Shown: in pieces, positions 8,254 to 15,283 of the stretch
Numbering within the stretch: the first letter of the stretch is position 1
How the letters are laid out: each line of letters begins with the position of its first letter
DNA from: a bacterium
GTDB taxonomy: Bacteria; Campylobacterota; Campylobacteria; Campylobacterales; Sulfurimonadaceae
Reading direction: 5' to 3'
DNA: 49,229 nucleotides
NCBI GenBank assembly: GCA_018824305.1
Contig: JAHJGM010000003.1
Coordinates: forward strand, 1 to 49,229
Notes under the pieces: model-generated
Database searches by the model: none
Seen by the model: the letters and a program-made list of their open reading frames with translations, nothing else
Told to the model about the DNA's origin: nothing
Position numbers and translations under genes: made by a program

Positions 8254-9030
8254 AACGATAAGTCTGACAAGAGATAAAGCAGTAGAACCGATGATATTGC
8301 CTATTTGACAAGATGTACAGTGTTTGTACTGTTTGCCCTCATACTGCGCATAGAAAAAGTAGATAATCGATGTCGTTATCATCGCGAGCATAATAGAGTT
8401 TTCTGCAGTTTTTAAAACCGGTAATAGAGATTCGTCTATGAAAAATTTTGCACCGAGCGATACGAAACCGATTATAAATAAAACTTTTAATATTCGTAAA
8501 AGTCTGTCTCTTTTAAAGACCGTAGGACAATCGTTTTTCATGATCGCGTCAGTTCCAAACTCCAATTTTGAATCAAAGAGTTTTTTCTCTTCATTATCGA
8601 GTCTGACTCTGAAATTCGCGCCGAAAAGGTAGTCCATCTTTCTCTGTAAAGTTACGGCCAAATCGCCATCGGCATCAAGAAACTTCTGATTTTGGTCTTT
8701 GTCTTCATACATGACTTTTATTTTTTCATAACGCTTTGTCTTAGCACTTAATCCGGGAAAATAAGCCGTTATCTCAGTAGGATTTATACTGCCTTCTCGT
8801 TTTATAATCCTTGGATTGATGATTTCCAAAAACTCTCCGTTGTCCTGTTTAATAACGATAATGGAGAGAGGAGAAGCGATCTGAAACGCTGCAAGTGCAG
8901 TTAGATCATTTGCCTGCATCGTGTCTTTTAGATCTTCTATGACAGCTAGCATCTCATCATTGAAATGTCTGACATTGGCACCGTATTCAAGACTTGGTGT
9001 TGTCGGATATGTAACGATTTCTTTTACCAT
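8221..9030 (-). CDS. Peptide-deformylase-like pseudoenzyme fused to a C-terminal membrane domain
   Basis: A 269-aa protein. Residues 1-150 follow the peptide deformylase fold: the GLAAPQ-type motif I appears as TALAAFQ (44-50) followed by an IIVIK strand, NPRII matches the strand after it, motif II (EGCLS) appears as FPGLS (91-95), and motif III (QHExDHLxG) appears as QRKMDYLFG (129-137). The metal ligands are therefore all replaced (Cys to Gly93, His to Arg130, His to Tyr134), as is the catalytic Glu (Lys131). Residues about 180-269 contain three hydrophobic segments with an HCTSC pair between the second and third. It should be catalytically dead and inner-membrane anchored. Its role is unknown. 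The gene overlaps lgt by 33 bases, tail to tail. Confidence 0.75.
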   Translation of the reverse strand: MVKEIVTYPTTPSLEYGANVRHFNDEMLAVIEDLKDTMQANDLTALAAFQIASPLSIIVIKQDNGEFLEIINPRIIKREGSINPTEITAYFPGLSAKTKRYEKIKVMYEDKDQNQKFLDADGDLAVTLQRKMDYLFGANFRVRLDNEEKKLFDSKLEFGTDAIMKNDCPTVFKRDRLLRILKVLFIIGFVSLGAKFFIDESLLPVLKTAENSIMLAMITTSIIYFFYAQYEGKQYKHCTSCQIGNIIGSTALSLVRLIVLFIANYFLLW

Positions 9031-9059
9031 TTTTGTCCCTATATTTTTATTTTTAGAAA

Positions 9060-9590
9060 TTACTCGCCGAGTGCAAATACATTGGAGAGAGTGTTTATAT
9101 AGTTAAAGTAGCCTGTAATAGCAACAGCCTCAAGAATTTGAGTATCATTATATCCAAATTCTTTTAGTGCTTCTATCTCCTCTTTTAGTATTTTATAGTT
9201 ATCTTTTTTTGAAGCTTTGATACAGAAGTTTAGAAGTGCTTTTTCGCCTTGAGTGGCATCCATCGCATCCACGCCTTGTAAAATACGCTCTATCTTCTCT
9301 TCTGTAAGTCCGAGCATCTTCGCTATGCTTTTATGCACATCGACACACATCTTGCAGCCGTTTTCTTTGGAAATAAGAAGAGCGATTGCTTCTTTGACGT
9401 CATAGGAAAGAGTTGTTTGGTCTAAAAGATATTTTTGAACCATCATATCCGTTGCAAAATATATCTTTTCATCAAGTGCGATGAGTTTGAAAATCTCGCC
9501 AAGCTGCCCCGTTTTTTCTAAAATAGGTCTTGCTTTTTCCTGTATGCTAGGAGTCATCTCTTCAAATTCCGGTAATTTTATGTGTGCCAT
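9060..9590 (-). CDS. AhpD-like / carboxymuconolactone decarboxylase family protein
   Basis: A 176-aa all-helical protein with the AhpD-type redox motif CKMCVDVH (C79, C82, H86), which in AhpD relays electrons to peroxiredoxin. The N-terminus (ELPEF-like start, then PSIQEKARPILEKTGQLGEIFKL) resembles the peroxidase-related subgroup. A strong ribosome site (AAGGGAAA) precedes the ATG at 9590. The MerR regulator is divergently encoded, 94 bases away, with a 19-bp palindrome between them, so this gene is the likely target of that regulator. The physiological electron partner is not in the window. Confidence 0.88.
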   Translation of the reverse strand: MAHIKLPEFEEMTPSIQEKARPILEKTGQLGEIFKLIALDEKIYFATDMMVQKYLLDQTTLSYDVKEAIALLISKENGCKMCVDVHKSIAKMLGLTEEKIERILQGVDAMDATQGEKALLNFCIKASKKDNYKILKEEIEALKEFGYNDTQILEAVAITGYFNYINTLSNVFALGE

Positions 9591-9615
9591 TATTTCCCTT
9601 TTTGGTTTATAAAAA

Positions 9616-9654
9616 CGTTAAGTTAAACTTAACGATATAATTATAATGTATAAT
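9616..9654. promoter_or_regulatory. Palindromic operator and promoters between the AhpD-like and MerR-like genes
   Basis: CGTTAAGTT-A-AACTTAACG (9616-9634) is a perfect palindrome with 9-bp arms. On the plus strand it is followed by TATAAT boxes at 9642-9647 and 9649-9654, placing the palindrome around the -35 to -10 spacer, where MerR-family proteins bind. Binding by the adjacent regulator is inferred. Confidence 0.65.
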
Positions 9655-9684
9655 TCTTAATTAGAGTTTTAAAAAGAGAAAGAT

Positions 9685-10362
9685 ATGGAATATAAAATAT
9701 CGCAACTAGTTTCACTCACAGATGTACCGAAATCGACTATACTTTACTATATACGAGAGGGGATGCTGCCTGAGGCAAAGAAGATCAAGTCAAATGTTCA
9801 CGTGTATAGTGATGAGCATCTGGAGTTAATAAAATATATTAAATATATGAAAAGCAGCATCGGCAGTTCAAATGATGATATAAAAGTTGCACTAAAAAAT
9901 AAAAACAGATCGCTTGCAACATCTTTTACAATGATAGAACCTTTGATGAACACTCTTAGTTTGGTCTCAAAAAATGAAAAATATTATACGAAAGATGAAT
10001 TTCTAGAGCATTTTCAAATTGAAAAACAACTTTTGGATAGGCTGTTACAAGATGGGATCATTATCCCTTTAAATGATAATGAGTTTACCGATAAGGATCT
10101 CTCGGTTATTAAACTTGTTCAATCATTTGCAAAAGTCGGTGTCGAGTATGAGATCATAAAACAGTATGCTGAACATGCAAAAGAGATCAGCAAGTTAGAG
10201 CGAATGATGCAGCAACAGCTTTGCAGTGTCAGGACAGATGATAATTTCACGATACTCTGGGAGATCATGTTCGACACACTTTTTAAAGCAAAAGAGTATG
10301 TTTTTAACAGGTATACCTATAAGAGATTTTTAAAAGCGATTATGGAAGATAAATTTGAGTAG
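9685..10362 (+). CDS. MerR-family transcriptional regulator
   Basis: A 225-aa protein with a MerR winged helix-turn-helix at the N-terminus (YKISQLVSLTDVPKSTILYYIREGMLPEAKK, then the VHVYSDEHLELIKYI wing), residues about 1-75. The rest is helical with no cysteine cluster typical of metal sensors, so the ligand is not metal by that criterion. A second HTH-like stretch (DEFLEHFQIEKQLLDRLLQDGII) lies near residues 105-130. It is divergent from the AhpD-like gene over a palindromic operator and is probably autoregulated. A strong bidirectional terminator separates it from dnaK. Confidence 0.87.
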   Translation: MEYKISQLVSLTDVPKSTILYYIREGMLPEAKKIKSNVHVYSDEHLELIKYIKYMKSSIGSSNDDIKVALKNKNRSLATSFTMIEPLMNTLSLVSKNEKYYTKDEFLEHFQIEKQLLDRLLQDGIIIPLNDNEFTDKDLSVIKLVQSFAKVGVEYEIIKQYAEHAKEISKLERMMQQQLCSVRTDDNFTILWEIMFDTLFKAKEYVFNRYTYKRFLKAIMEDKFE

Positions 10363-10372
10363 TTGAAAGAGA

Positions 10373-10400
10373 TATAAAAGAGCCAACAGGCTCTTTTATA
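10373..10400. terminator. Bidirectional intrinsic terminator between the MerR-like gene and dnaK
   Basis: A perfect 12-bp stem TATAAAAGAGCC / GGCTCTTTTATA (10373-10384 and 10389-10400) with loop AACA. The A/T-rich stem base gives a T tract on both strands, and the element lies between convergent genes. Confidence 0.85.
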
Positions 10401-10407
10401 AGATAGA

Positions 10408-12288
10408 TTACTCTATCTCTGCGTCGATGACATCATCGTCAGCTTTTTTAGCACCCTGTGCTGCTTCGCCACCTTGATTTTCTTGTTTATACATCTGCTC
10501 AGCCATTTTATGACTTGCTTCAGTTAAAGTTTTTACTTTTGCTTCGATCTGCTCTTTTGTAGAGTTTTCATCTTTTAGCGTCGCTTTAAGTTCTGTGATC
10601 GCTGTTTCGATTTTTGTTTTCTCCGCAGCGTCAAGTTTTTCGCCCATCTCTGTCATAGATTTTTCAGTTTGAGCGATCAGAGCATCTGCTTGGTTACGTA
10701 GATCAACTAGTGCTTTACGTTTTCCGTCTTCAGCTTTATGCTTTTCAGCATCTTGAACCATTTGGTTGATCTCGTCTTCACTAAGTCCTGTACTTCCTGA
10801 TATTGTGATCTTTTGCTCAGTTCCAGTTCCTTTGTCTTTTGCACTAACAGTGAGTATTCCGTTTGCATCGATGTCAAAAGTAACTTCGATCTGAGGCACA
10901 CCGCGAGGAGCCGCTGGGATGTTTGAAAGTTCAAACAGACCTAAAGATTTGTTATCTTTTGCGAACTCTCTCTCACCTTGAACTACGCTGATCGTAACAG
11001 CCGGTTGGTTGTCCTCTGCAGTTGAGAAAACTTGAGATTTCTTCACAGGGATAGTCGTACCTTTTTCGATGATCTTCGTAGCAACACCGCCAAGAGTCTC
11101 GATACCAAGTGAAAGCGGAGTAACGTCAAGAAGTAGAACATCTTTTACATCTCCTCTTAAAACACCACCTTGGATAGCAGCACCCGCAGCAACGACTTCA
11201 TCCGGATTTACGCTTTTGTTTAGATCTTTACCGCCGAAGTACTCAGAAACCATTTTTTGAGCGAGTGGTACACGAGTAGAACCACCGACCATGATGATCT
11301 CTTTGATAGCACCGTTATCTAACTTAGCATCTTTCATCGCAGTTTTAATGTGAGAAATCGTCTCTTTGATAAGAGTCTCGATCATACCCTCGAACTTAGC
11401 ACGAGTCAGTTTCACGACTAAGTGTTTTGGACCTGTTGCATCAGCTGTGATGAACGGAAGGTTGATCTCGGTTTCTTGAGCAGATGACAACTCTTTTTTA
11501 GCGTTTTCTGCAGCATCTTTTAGACGTTGAAGAGCCATTTTGTCATTTTTTAGATCGATTCCGTTATCGTTTTTGAACTCAGCAGCAAGGAAGTCAACGA
11601 TCTTGTTGTCAAAGTCATCTCCACCTAGGAATGCATTTCCGTCAGTTGAAAGAACTTCAAAAGTCCCATCACTGATCTCTAGAGTCGTAACGTCGAACGT
11701 TCCGCCGCCTAGGTCATAAACAAGTACATTCTCATCAGCTTTGCTCTCTAGACCGTAAGCCAGTGCAGAAGCAGTAGGCTCATTGATGATACGAAGAACG
11801 TTCAGTCCTGCGATTGTACCTGCATCTTTTGTTGCTTTACGTTGAGCATCATTGAAGTAAGCAGGAACCGTAATAACAGCGTCAGTTACTTTTTCGCCAA
11901 GGTAGCTCTCTGCATCCTCTTTGAGTTTTGTAAGGATCTTTGCAGAGATCTCTTGAGGCGTATATATCTTGCCTGCAACGTCAACAGCAGCCATTCCATC
12001 TTTATCGACGATTTGGTAAGTTACTTTATCGTGTGCTTCTTTAGCTTTATCCTCATTCATCATAAGACCCATGATTCTCTTAATAGAAGAGATCGTTTTA
12101 TGCGGGTTTGTGATCGCTTGACGTTTTGCAGGATCACCTACAAGTACATCGCCTTTGTCTGTAAATGCTACAATTGATGGAGTAGTGTTTTTACCCTCTT
12201 TATTAGGGATGATCTTAGCCTCACCGCCCTCATAAACTGCAACACAAGAGTTTGTTGTTCCTAAATCTATACCAATTACTTTTGACAT
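10408..12288 (-). CDS. dnaK: Chaperone DnaK (Hsp70)
   Basis: A 626-aa Hsp70. The ATPase domain starts [17 protein letters not shown] and contains [17 protein letters not shown], the [13 protein letters not shown] phosphate loop and VGGSTRVP. The substrate-binding domain begins after the linker [13 protein letters not shown], and the C-terminus ends [10 protein letters not shown], the conserved bacterial EEVD-like tail. Length is typical. It lies downstream of grpE on the same strand, separated by 295 bases of hairpin-rich DNA, and without hrcA or dnaJ adjacent, unlike the compact hrcA-grpE-dnaK cluster of Helicobacter and Campylobacter. Confidence 0.99.
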   Translation of the reverse strand: MSKVIGIDLGTTNSCVAVYEGGEAKIIPNKEGKNTTPSIVAFTDKGDVLVGDPAKRQAITNPHKTISSIKRIMGLMMNEDKAKEAHDKVTYQIVDKDGMAAVDVAGKIYTPQEISAKILTKLKEDAESYLGEKVTDAVITVPAYFNDAQRKATKDAGTIAGLNVLRIINEPTASALAYGLESKADENVLVYDLGGGTFDVTTLEISDGTFEVLSTDGNAFLGGDDFDNKIVDFLAAEFKNDNGIDLKNDKMALQRLKDAAENAKKELSSAQETEINLPFITADATGPKHLVVKLTRAKFEGMIETLIKETISHIKTAMKDAKLDNGAIKEIIMVGGSTRVPLAQKMVSEYFGGKDLNKSVNPDEVVAAGAAIQGGVLRGDVKDVLLLDVTPLSLGIETLGGVATKIIEKGTTIPVKKSQVFSTAEDNQPAVTISVVQGEREFAKDNKSLGLFELSNIPAAPRGVPQIEVTFDIDANGILTVSAKDKGTGTEQKITISGSTGLSEDEINQMVQDAEKHKAEDGKRKALVDLRNQADALIAQTEKSMTEMGEKLDAAEKTKIETAITELKATLKDENSTKEQIEAKVKTLTEASHKMAEQMYKQENQGGEAAQGAKKADDDVIDAEIE

Positions 12289-12354
12289 ATTATTTCCTTA
12301 ATTTGAATTTTTTTTAAAAATTAAAATGAAGGTAATCCTTCACTTTATTATTCC

Positions 12355-12439
12355 GATAAAGGAACAAAGTCCCTTTATCTTCGCTTGCGCCGCTGTGGCG
12401 ACAAAACAAGGGAACCGTTCGCGTTAGCGATGTTTCCCC
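12355..12439. repeat. Hairpin-rich intergenic element between grpE and dnaK (REP-like)
   Basis: GATAAAGG (12355-12362) pairs with CCTTTATC (12372-12379). CGCC/GGCG follows. GGGAA (12410-12414) pairs with TTCCC (12434-12438) around TCGC-GTTA-GCGA (12419-12430). The GGGAACC plus inner stem plus TTCCC order recalls the element at 774-848. It lies in the grpE-dnaK spacer, where it could adjust the ratio of the two proteins, or be a dispersed repeat. Confidence 0.6.
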
Positions 12440-12479
12440 GAAAAGCTTGATACTTTCGTGTCAGATTTTAAAAATTTAT

Positions 12480-12553
12480 GTATCTACTATGCTTCAAGTG
12501 AAAATGCCGGAAGCATTTTTGTACTTTAGTGGCATAGCGCCTAGCGTAGATAC
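12480..12553. repeat. Long imperfect hairpin upstream of dnaK
   Basis: GTATCTAC (12480-12487) pairs with GTAGATAC (12546-12553). Inside, CTATGC pairs with GCATAG, and the tip is AAAATGC-CGGAA-GCATTTT (12501-12519). The whole fold spans 74 bases immediately downstream of grpE in the direction of transcription. With the element above it fills most of the 12289-12583 gap. Confidence 0.6.
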
Positions 12554-12583
12554 TTGGGATTTTATTCCAAATATCGTTCTGAT

Positions 12584-13120
12584 TTAATTGGCGACTACTA
12601 CCATCGCATCACGAAGCGGGCGGTCTTTGTATCTGTATCCCGTTTGGAATGTCTGAACTATCTGTCCGCTTTCATGCTCGTCACTGTCTACTTTTTGAAC
12701 CGCATTGTGAATATTCGGGTCAAACTCTTCATCGTGACTCACGGCTGTGACACCATGTTTTTCAAGAGTAGTCACAAACTGTTTCATAGTAAGTTCTATA
12801 CCCTCTTCTAATTTCTGAAGTAGTTCTTCCGGCTCTAGCTCTGATTTTGTAGCAGTCAGTGCCATTGATAAAGAATCTATTACAGGGATTAGATCTCTTG
12901 CAAATTTTTCGTTTGCATATTCAAGAGCTTGATATTTCTCGCGCTCTAAACGTTTTTTTATATTATCAAAATCTGCATGTACTCTTGCATACTTATCTTT
13001 TAATTCAGCATTTTCTTTGCGAAGCTGCTCAATCTCAGTAAGTTCTTCTACGACTTCCTCTGAAATCTCAATCCCCTCATCTTGCGGGGTGGATTCCTCG
13101 TTTATTGTTTCATCAGACAT
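12584..13120 (-). CDS. grpE: Nucleotide exchange factor GrpE
   Basis: A 178-aa GrpE: a long N-terminal coiled coil (EIEQLRKENAELKDKYARVHADFDNIKKRLERE) followed by the beta-wing domain (FDPNIHNAVQ, GYRYKDRPLRDAMVVVA). It releases ADP from DnaK. The frame can be extended to a TTG at 13153, but that codon falls at the predicted transcript start of a strong promoter (TATAAT at 13156-13161, minus strand). The ATG at 13120, preceded by AAGGAG, is the better start. It is the first gene of the grpE-dnaK unit. A two-copy repeat in its promoter is a candidate heat-shock operator. Confidence 0.96.
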   Translation of the reverse strand: MSDETINEESTPQDEGIEISEEVVEELTEIEQLRKENAELKDKYARVHADFDNIKKRLEREKYQALEYANEKFARDLIPVIDSLSMALTATKSELEPEELLQKLEEGIELTMKQFVTTLEKHGVTAVSHDEEFDPNIHNAVQKVDSDEHESGQIVQTFQTGYRYKDRPLRDAMVVVAN

Positions 13121-13155
13121 ATTAAAAATTGACTCCTTCTTTGAAATCTGCAAGT

Positions 13156-13236
13156 ATTATAACAAATTGAGTCAATCTATGTCAAGTGTAATCTAATTAA
13201 ATTTACTTAATTTAGTTGAGTCTATTTGTATCAAGT
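13156..13236 (-). promoter_or_regulatory. grpE promoter with a duplicated candidate operator
   Basis: On the minus strand TTGACA (13180-13185) and TATAAT (13156-13161) form a near-consensus sigma-70 promoter with an 18-base spacer. On the plus strand TTGAGT-N9-TCAAGT occurs twice (13167-13187 and 13216-13236), 49 bases apart. The first copy covers the -35 box, so a repressor could bind there. No CIRCE element is present. Confidence 0.6.
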
Positions 13237-13264
13237 CTGAAAAACCCCTTCATTTATCACTTTT

Positions 13265-15283
13265 ATGATAAAATTTTTTAAAAAAGGTCTCACATTGAAA
13301 TACATCGGATGGGTTCTCGGGCTAGTTTTATCTGCAGTTGTCCTTTTATATATAGTCGCCTTTACGGCATTTGGAAACAACTTGGTAAAACCGCTCCTTG
13401 AATCAAAGTTACAGGAGAATACAAAACTTCCTCTAAAGGTCGATGTATTTAAACTTACAACAAATTATATTGAACTAACTTTATTGTTAAATGAAAAAAA
13501 CAGCTTACATGTAGACGGAAAGTATTCGCTGTTTTCTCAAATCTTCGACATATATTACAGCTGTAAATTTAATGAACTGCAAACACTTTCATCTTTAACA
13601 AAAAAAGAGTTACATGGGAGTTTTCATACCAGCGGGGATGTGAAAGGCAATCCGGAGTTTATGAAGATCGACGGGATGAGCGATGTTGCAAAAAGTGATA
13701 CCTATTACCATATAGAATTGACAAAGTTCGACCCGACTTCCATTATCGCAAAGATCAAACATGCGAGATTGGAAGAGTTTTTGGCACTGATGGGGGAAAA
13801 GAGCTATGCGAGTGCGGGCATTGACCTTGACCTTAATTTCAAAAACATCAAACCTCACCGGCTTGATGGTGATATGACTCTACATGTAGGTGATTCAAAG
13901 ATAGACTATGAACTGATGAAAAAGGAGTTTGGTGTAGGTCTGCCAAAAACAGAGTTCAGCATGGATGCAAAAGCAAGACTCAAAGGTGATGAAGCCCTCT
14001 ACATGTACGAGTTCAAATCCAATCTTGCAAACATCCAATCTAAAGGCATAGTCACGCCTTCTCCATTGGCACTCGATCTCACGTACAATATAAATGTAAA
14101 AGAACTCGCACTTCTGCGTCCTATACTCAAAGCGCCTCTTCGCGGAAAAATAGATATAGAGGGAAATGTCAAAGGGACAAAAGAGAACTTACATGTAAGG
14201 GGTAAAAGCGACATTGCAAGCAGTAAGACAGTTTTTGACGCAGAACTTGCCGACTTCACTCCTAAACAGGTAAATGCAGATATAAAGAATTTGAACCTAT
14301 CCAAATTTTTGTATATGGTCAGTCAGCCTCATTATGCAGATGCCTCTGTAGATGTCAGGATGAATATAAAAGACCTGTCTTCATTAGAGGGCAATGTTGT
14401 AACAGAGATAAAAAAGGGTGTGTTAGATGTAAACTATCTGTCAAAGAGTTATGGATTGAAAGATATGCCCAAAGTAAATTTTAGTGCCAAGACAGATTCG
14501 AAACTTTCAAAAAACAGCATAGATACGGGTATTGCTCTGACGTCAAATCTGATGACGCTCGCAGTGAACAAAGCCAGTTATAACGTAAAGAATCAAAGTA
14601 TAGATACAGACTATAAAATAAAACTGCCCGATCTTGGCAAACTGTTTTTTATCACAAAGAGAGATTTAAAAGGAGCGATGGCAGTAGAGGGAAGATTGCA
14701 AAAAGAGAAGGATCTGGATATCAAAGCCCATACGGATATTTTCGGCGGAAAGGTAGATGCCATTTTGCATAATGATGACTTGAGGGCGGATCTGAGCGAT
14801 GTGCGGACTCTGCCAATATTGGAGATGCTCACTTATCCGCAAATTTTTGATTCATCGCTTGGCGGCAGATTTGAATATAACATTGCAAAAAAATCAGGAA
14901 AGCTCGACGCCAAACTTACCGATGGTCATTTTGTAAATACGCAGATGATAAATCTTGTAAAACAGTACACAAAAACAGATCTTTACAAAGAGAAGTTTTT
15001 AGGTCGCCTAAGTGCCGGGATAGATCAGGAAAACATCGTCGCTTCACTGCATCTCAACTCAAATAATGCCAAGATAGACACGAAAAACCTCAAACTAAAC
15101 TCAAACACGAAACATCTGGAAGCGACTATCAGGGTAGAAGCGAATCAAAATCCTTTGACGCTCATACTCAAGGGCGAAATGTCACATCCGAGAATAACGA
15201 TCGATGCAACCGAACTGATAGAAAAAGAAGCAGGCAAAGCGATCAACAAAGAGATAAACAAGTTCTTAAAAGGATTGTTTTAA
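13265..15283 (+). CDS. AsmA/TamB-like membrane-anchored periplasmic protein
   Basis: A 672-aa protein with one N-terminal membrane anchor (residues about 12-38, YIGWVLGLVLSAVVLLYIVAF) followed by repetitive beta-strand-rich sequence in the AsmA-like style (repeats of KARLKGD, IDIEGNVKGTKENLHVRGKSDI, VDVRMNIKDLSSLEGNVVTEIKKG). The end has the AsmA-like pattern GEMSHPRITIDATELIEKEAG. AsmA-family proteins form long hydrophobic grooves thought to carry phospholipids between membranes; that role is inferred here. Its stop overlaps the stop of the convergent MMPL exporter by four bases. The upstream region contains the divergent grpE promoter. Confidence 0.75.
   Translation: MIKFFKKGLTLKYIGWVLGLVLSAVVLLYIVAFTAFGNNLVKPLLESKLQENTKLPLKVDVFKLTTNYIELTLLLNEKNSLHVDGKYSLFSQIFDIYYSCKFNELQTLSSLTKKELHGSFHTSGDVKGNPEFMKIDGMSDVAKSDTYYHIELTKFDPTSIIAKIKHARLEEFLALMGEKSYASAGIDLDLNFKNIKPHRLDGDMTLHVGDSKIDYELMKKEFGVGLPKTEFSMDAKARLKGDEALYMYEFKSNLANIQSKGIVTPSPLALDLTYNINVKELALLRPILKAPLRGKIDIEGNVKGTKENLHVRGKSDIASSKTVFDAELADFTPKQVNADIKNLNLSKFLYMVSQPHYADASVDVRMNIKDLSSLEGNVVTEIKKGVLDVNYLSKSYGLKDMPKVNFSAKTDSKLSKNSIDTGIALTSNLMTLAVNKASYNVKNQSIDTDYKIKLPDLGKLFFITKRDLKGAMAVEGRLQKEKDLDIKAHTDIFGGKVDAILHNDDLRADLSDVRTLPILEMLTYPQIFDSSLGGRFEYNIAKKSGKLDAKLTDGHFVNTQMINLVKQYTKTDLYKEKFLGRLSAGIDQENIVASLHLNSNNAKIDTKNLKLNSNTKHLEATIRVEANQNPLTLILKGEMSHPRITIDATELIEKEAGKAINKEINKFLKGLF
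14188..14199. repeat. CTTACATGTAAG palindrome (copy in the AsmA-like gene)
   Basis: Perfect 12-bp palindrome. The 10-mer core TTACATGTAA is at 14189-14198, 19300-19309, 32081-32090 and 41117-41126. Confidence 0.75.

Noticed and set aside
13167-13236. CIRCE element at the grpE promoter
   Set aside because: The TTAGCACTC-N9-GAGTGCTAA consensus is absent; only TTGAGT-N9-TCAAGT repeats are present.
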